Source: Gemmatimonadales bacterium (GTDB lineage Bacteria; Gemmatimonadota; Gemmatimonadetes; Palauibacterales; Palauibacteraceae). Taken from it: a DNA stretch of 42,991 nt. The notes under the pieces are model-generated. The model ran no database searches. It saw only the letters and a list, made by a program, of their open reading frames with translations, and was not told where the DNA came from. The position numbers and the translations under genes are program-made. Position 1 is the first letter of the stretch; each line of letters opens with the position of its first letter. Location of the stretch: the NCBI GenBank assembly GCA_009838765.1, contig VXQX01000088.1:1-42991 (forward strand). Direction: 5' to 3'. Shown here in pieces: positions 40,541 to 42,991 of the stretch.

Positions 40541-41467
40541 CTAGCGGAACATGCTGCGAGCGACGAACCACACGTTCGCGGGCCGCTCGGCGAGCCGGCG
40601 CATGTACCACGGGAACCAGGCCCTGCCGTAGCTGATCAGCACCCGGAGCGGGGTCCCGTTGCCCACGAGCCTCCTCTGCTCGCGCCGTCCGATCCCGTAG
40701 AGCATTTCGATCTCGAACCTGCCGCCATCGAGACCCGCCGCCGCGGCGTCGGCCGAGAGGGGGCCGATCATCGCCGGATCGTGCGTCCCGAGCCCGAGGA
40801 ATCCGTCGCCCCCATTCCCGAGATGGTCGATGAGGCGCCGGGAGAGGGCGAGGTAGCTCTCGTCCACGTCCCGCTTGTCCGGAAAGGCGATCTCGGCCGG
40901 CTCCGCGTACGCCCCCTTCACGAGCCGGATGCGGGGACCGTATTCCATGAGCGATTCGAGGTCGTCCGCGGTCCGCCGGAGGTAGGACTGGATGCAGAGT
41001 CCGACGTTCACGTGCCGGCGCCGGACCGCGCGGTAGAGAGAGAGCGTCGCCTCCGTATAGAACGACCCCTCCATGTCGATCCAGAGCGTGCCGCGGCCCT
41101 CGGCGCGCGCCGCGAGTTCCGCCACGTTCTCGACCGCAAGCTCCGGATCCTGGTCGAGTCCGAGGTGGGTGGGCTTGATCGAGACCTCGAGGTCGAGCCC
41201 CATCTCCTCCCCCAGATCCATCGCCCGCACGTATTCGGCGACGGATTCGCGGGTCTCCTGCGCGGTCTCGACGTTCTCGCCCAGCGTCGTGACGAGGGTG
41301 GGAACGCCTTCCTCCCGCAGACGGGCGGCCTCGCCGAGCGCGTCCTCCAGCGTCTCGCCCGGCATGAACTTGCGCACCGCGCGCCGCACGAAACGGCGCT
41401 CCGGCAGACGCTGCGAGAGCCATCGGTTGGTGGAAGCCCACAGCAGCGCCTTCCGCATCGTCTCCAT
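40541..41467 (-). CDS. Stand-alone proline dehydrogenase
   Basis: 308 residues, the size of monofunctional PRODH enzymes rather than PutA. FAD barrel signatures: VSIKPTHLGL, TLWIDMEGSFYTEATL, GLCIQSYLRRTADDL, RLVKGAYAEP, LGLGTHDP, FEIEMLYGI and the final RVLISYGRAWFPWYMRRLAERP that binds proline. It oxidises proline to pyrroline-5-carboxylate, passing electrons to a membrane quinone or other carrier. Start at ATG 41467, with ATG 41458 as an alternative. The upstream sulfocyanin gene is 22 bp away. Confidence 0.93.
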   Translation of the reverse strand: METMRKALLWASTNRWLSQRLPERRFVRRAVRKFMPGETLEDALGEAARLREEGVPTLVTTLGENVETAQETRESVAEYVRAMDLGEEMGLDLEVSIKPTHLGLDQDPELAVENVAELAARAEGRGTLWIDMEGSFYTEATLSLYRAVRRRHVNVGLCIQSYLRRTADDLESLMEYGPRIRLVKGAYAEPAEIAFPDKRDVDESYLALSRRLIDHLGNGGDGFLGLGTHDPAMIGPLSADAAAAGLDGGRFEIEMLYGIGRREQRRLVGNGTPLRVLISYGRAWFPWYMRRLAERPANVWFVARSMFR

Positions 41468-41489
41468 ACGCGGCCGGTCCCCCCTCGAA

Positions 41490-42080
41490 CTAGCTTCGCA
41501 ATCCGGACTCGCCCGACTCGGAGACGTCGAACCCGATCCACATCCCCGTGACCGCGTGAGCCGGAACGGGGCACACGAGCGCGTACTCGCCGGTCGCGGA
41601 AGCCGTGAAGCCGACGCTCTCGGTGCCGCCGCCGGGGGCCGTGGCCTCCGTGATCGAAGTCGCGTTCGAGGTGACCGCGCCCTCGAAGACGGGCGTCGCG
41701 TCGTCGAAGATCGCGGGGTAGCTCGCGGACCGCGGGAGGACGCTGAAGCTGTGGTAGTTGACCGGGTCCCGGTTCTCGAAGTTGACGGTAACGGTGTATC
41801 CGACCGGCACGACGATGGTGGCCTCGCCGTTCGCGTAGCCGTTGAAGTTCCAGCGGTTGTTCGCGTCCGTCGAGCCCGCGACGAGGTCGATGGTCACGGT
41901 GCGCGCCCCGTCGTCCACCGAGATCCAGTCCACGGCCATGGGACCCGAAGCCGCCGCGTCCGCCTCCGCGGCGGGAGCCGGGGCGGGGGCCGGCGCCGGC
42001 GACGGCTGGTCGCTCTCGCCGCCGCCGCAGCCGAACAGGACGAGCGCGCCCAGGGCCGGAAGTGTCGATCGCTTCATCAT
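41490..42080 (-). CDS. Sulfocyanin-like blue-copper lipoprotein
   Basis: 196 residues; ATG 42080 with GGAG upstream. The signal peptide ends VLFGC (Cys18, lipobox), then a Pro/Ala linker. The cupredoxin domain matches sulfocyanin: WNFNGYANGEATIVVPVGYTV, then copper ligands His110 (NYHSF), Cys170, His175 and Met180 in the loop VCPVPAHAVTGMW. All four type 1 copper ligands are present. It carries electrons on the outer face of a membrane, in sulfocyanin-bearing organisms often to a terminal oxidase. First gene of an operon with proline dehydrogenase and the SDR. Confidence 0.9.
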   Translation of the reverse strand: MMKRSTLPALGALVLFGCGGGESDQPSPAPAPAPAPAAEADAAASGPMAVDWISVDDGARTVTIDLVAGSTDANNRWNFNGYANGEATIVVPVGYTVTVNFENRDPVNYHSFSVLPRSASYPAIFDDATPVFEGAVTSNATSITEATAPGGGTESVGFTASATGEYALVCPVPAHAVTGMWIGFDVSESGESGLRS

Positions 42081-42512
42081 TCTATTCCACTCCAGATTTC
42101 TGCTGTGATGAGATTCGCAGGAAATGCGTCAGAGGCGTCCTCCGGCCCGTCGCGTTCCTGCGGCGTTCGTGCCGGGCGGAGCGCCCGGAATATACAGGAT
42201 CTCGATCCCCCGGCCACGGCAACTCGCCGCCGGACCGGCCCGAAAACTGGCGCGAGTCTCCGATGCGCCCCATACTGGTGTACTCTCGGCAGTTCGCGTA
42301 CTTCCGGGACACGACACGGGCATTCAGGCGATTCCGGGGGATCCCCGTTCGATGGTCGCCACGACCCTCGCGCCGGCCGGCAGCTTCCGCCGGCGCGGGA
42401 TCCGTTCTCCGAACGACAACCCCCCTTTCTCGACACGGTCGATTCCGCCCCGGAGAGTCTCGAAGTCGCGAATCCGATCCGGCTTCGCGGAATACAACGA
42501 AGAGCTGGTGCA
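42081..42512. other. Divergent intergenic region before rho
   Basis: No accepted gene. Two strong inverted repeats are present: CCGGGCG/CGCCCGG at 42172-42188 with a three-base loop, and GCGCCGGC/GCCGGCGC with arms at 42370-42377 and 42389-42396. They may be part of the rho leader, which in other bacteria is often long and autoregulated by attenuation. Short frames across it are proline/arginine-rich shadows. Confidence 0.4.

Positions 42513-42991
<479 letters not shown>

Overview
The window is one contig end from a GC-rich bacterium. Its gene content (exported S9 and M14 peptidases, many Ala-Gln-cut signal peptides, a TonB receptor with an N-terminal carboxypeptidase-regulatory domain, c-type cytochromes, sulfocyanin, a DUF6503-like lipoprotein, class I fructose-bisphosphate aldolase and CstA) is most like Gemmatimonadota, perhaps a marine or sponge-associated lineage. 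That assignment is inference from gene content; there is no rRNA in the window. No tRNA, rRNA, CRISPR array or insertion sequence was seen. The last 42 bases are pure G, almost certainly a sequencing or assembly artefact.

Layout. 1-158 is the start of a truncated exported protein on the minus strand. 486-5724 is a plus-strand operon: a cytochrome c/PQQ dehydrogenase, an S9 peptidase and an amidohydrolase lipoprotein. 5751-5846 holds four 24-bp iterons and a promoter before an AAA/DUF4143 ATPase. 7285-10393 is a translationally coupled operon of a small Cys-Cys-tailed protein, an ArsA/Get3-type ATPase and CstA. 10450-12663 is a visibly less GC-rich accessory patch with a TerB-like/SAP-like/PD-(D/E)XK protein, a small DUF5678-like protein, and 44-bp direct repeats copying the end of the neighbouring DinB-like gene. 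12610-22138 (minus) has the DinB-like gene, a protein joining two Cache sensor domains to an outer-membrane barrel, a cytochrome c, a 1431-residue M14 metallopeptidase, an FAH-family hydrolase and an FKBP isomerase. 22216-29034 mixes a DUF6503-like lipoprotein, a thermonuclease, NIPSNAP, a Tat-exported class V aminotransferase, a small exported protein, cyanophycinase, an MFS transporter and a VapBC-type toxin-antitoxin pair. 29106-34978 (minus) is a TonB receptor followed by a choice-of-anchor-B surface protein. 35045-42080 has formimidoylglutamate deiminase, class I aldolase, a small lipoprotein, an MtaB-like methylthiotransferase, and a sulfocyanin / proline dehydrogenase / SDR operon. 42513 onward is the beginning of rho with a disordered Gly/Arg/Gln-rich N-terminus.

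Themes. Most genes serve an exported, peptide- and amino-acid-consuming heterotrophic life: secreted peptidases, cyanophycinase, CstA, proline and histidine catabolism, TonB uptake, and periplasmic electron carriers. The best candidates for undescribed systems are the CC-tail/ArsA/CstA operon, the Cache-barrel fusion with its adjacent cytochrome, the solitary TerB/SAP/nuclease protein, and the iteron array in front of the DUF4143 ATPase.
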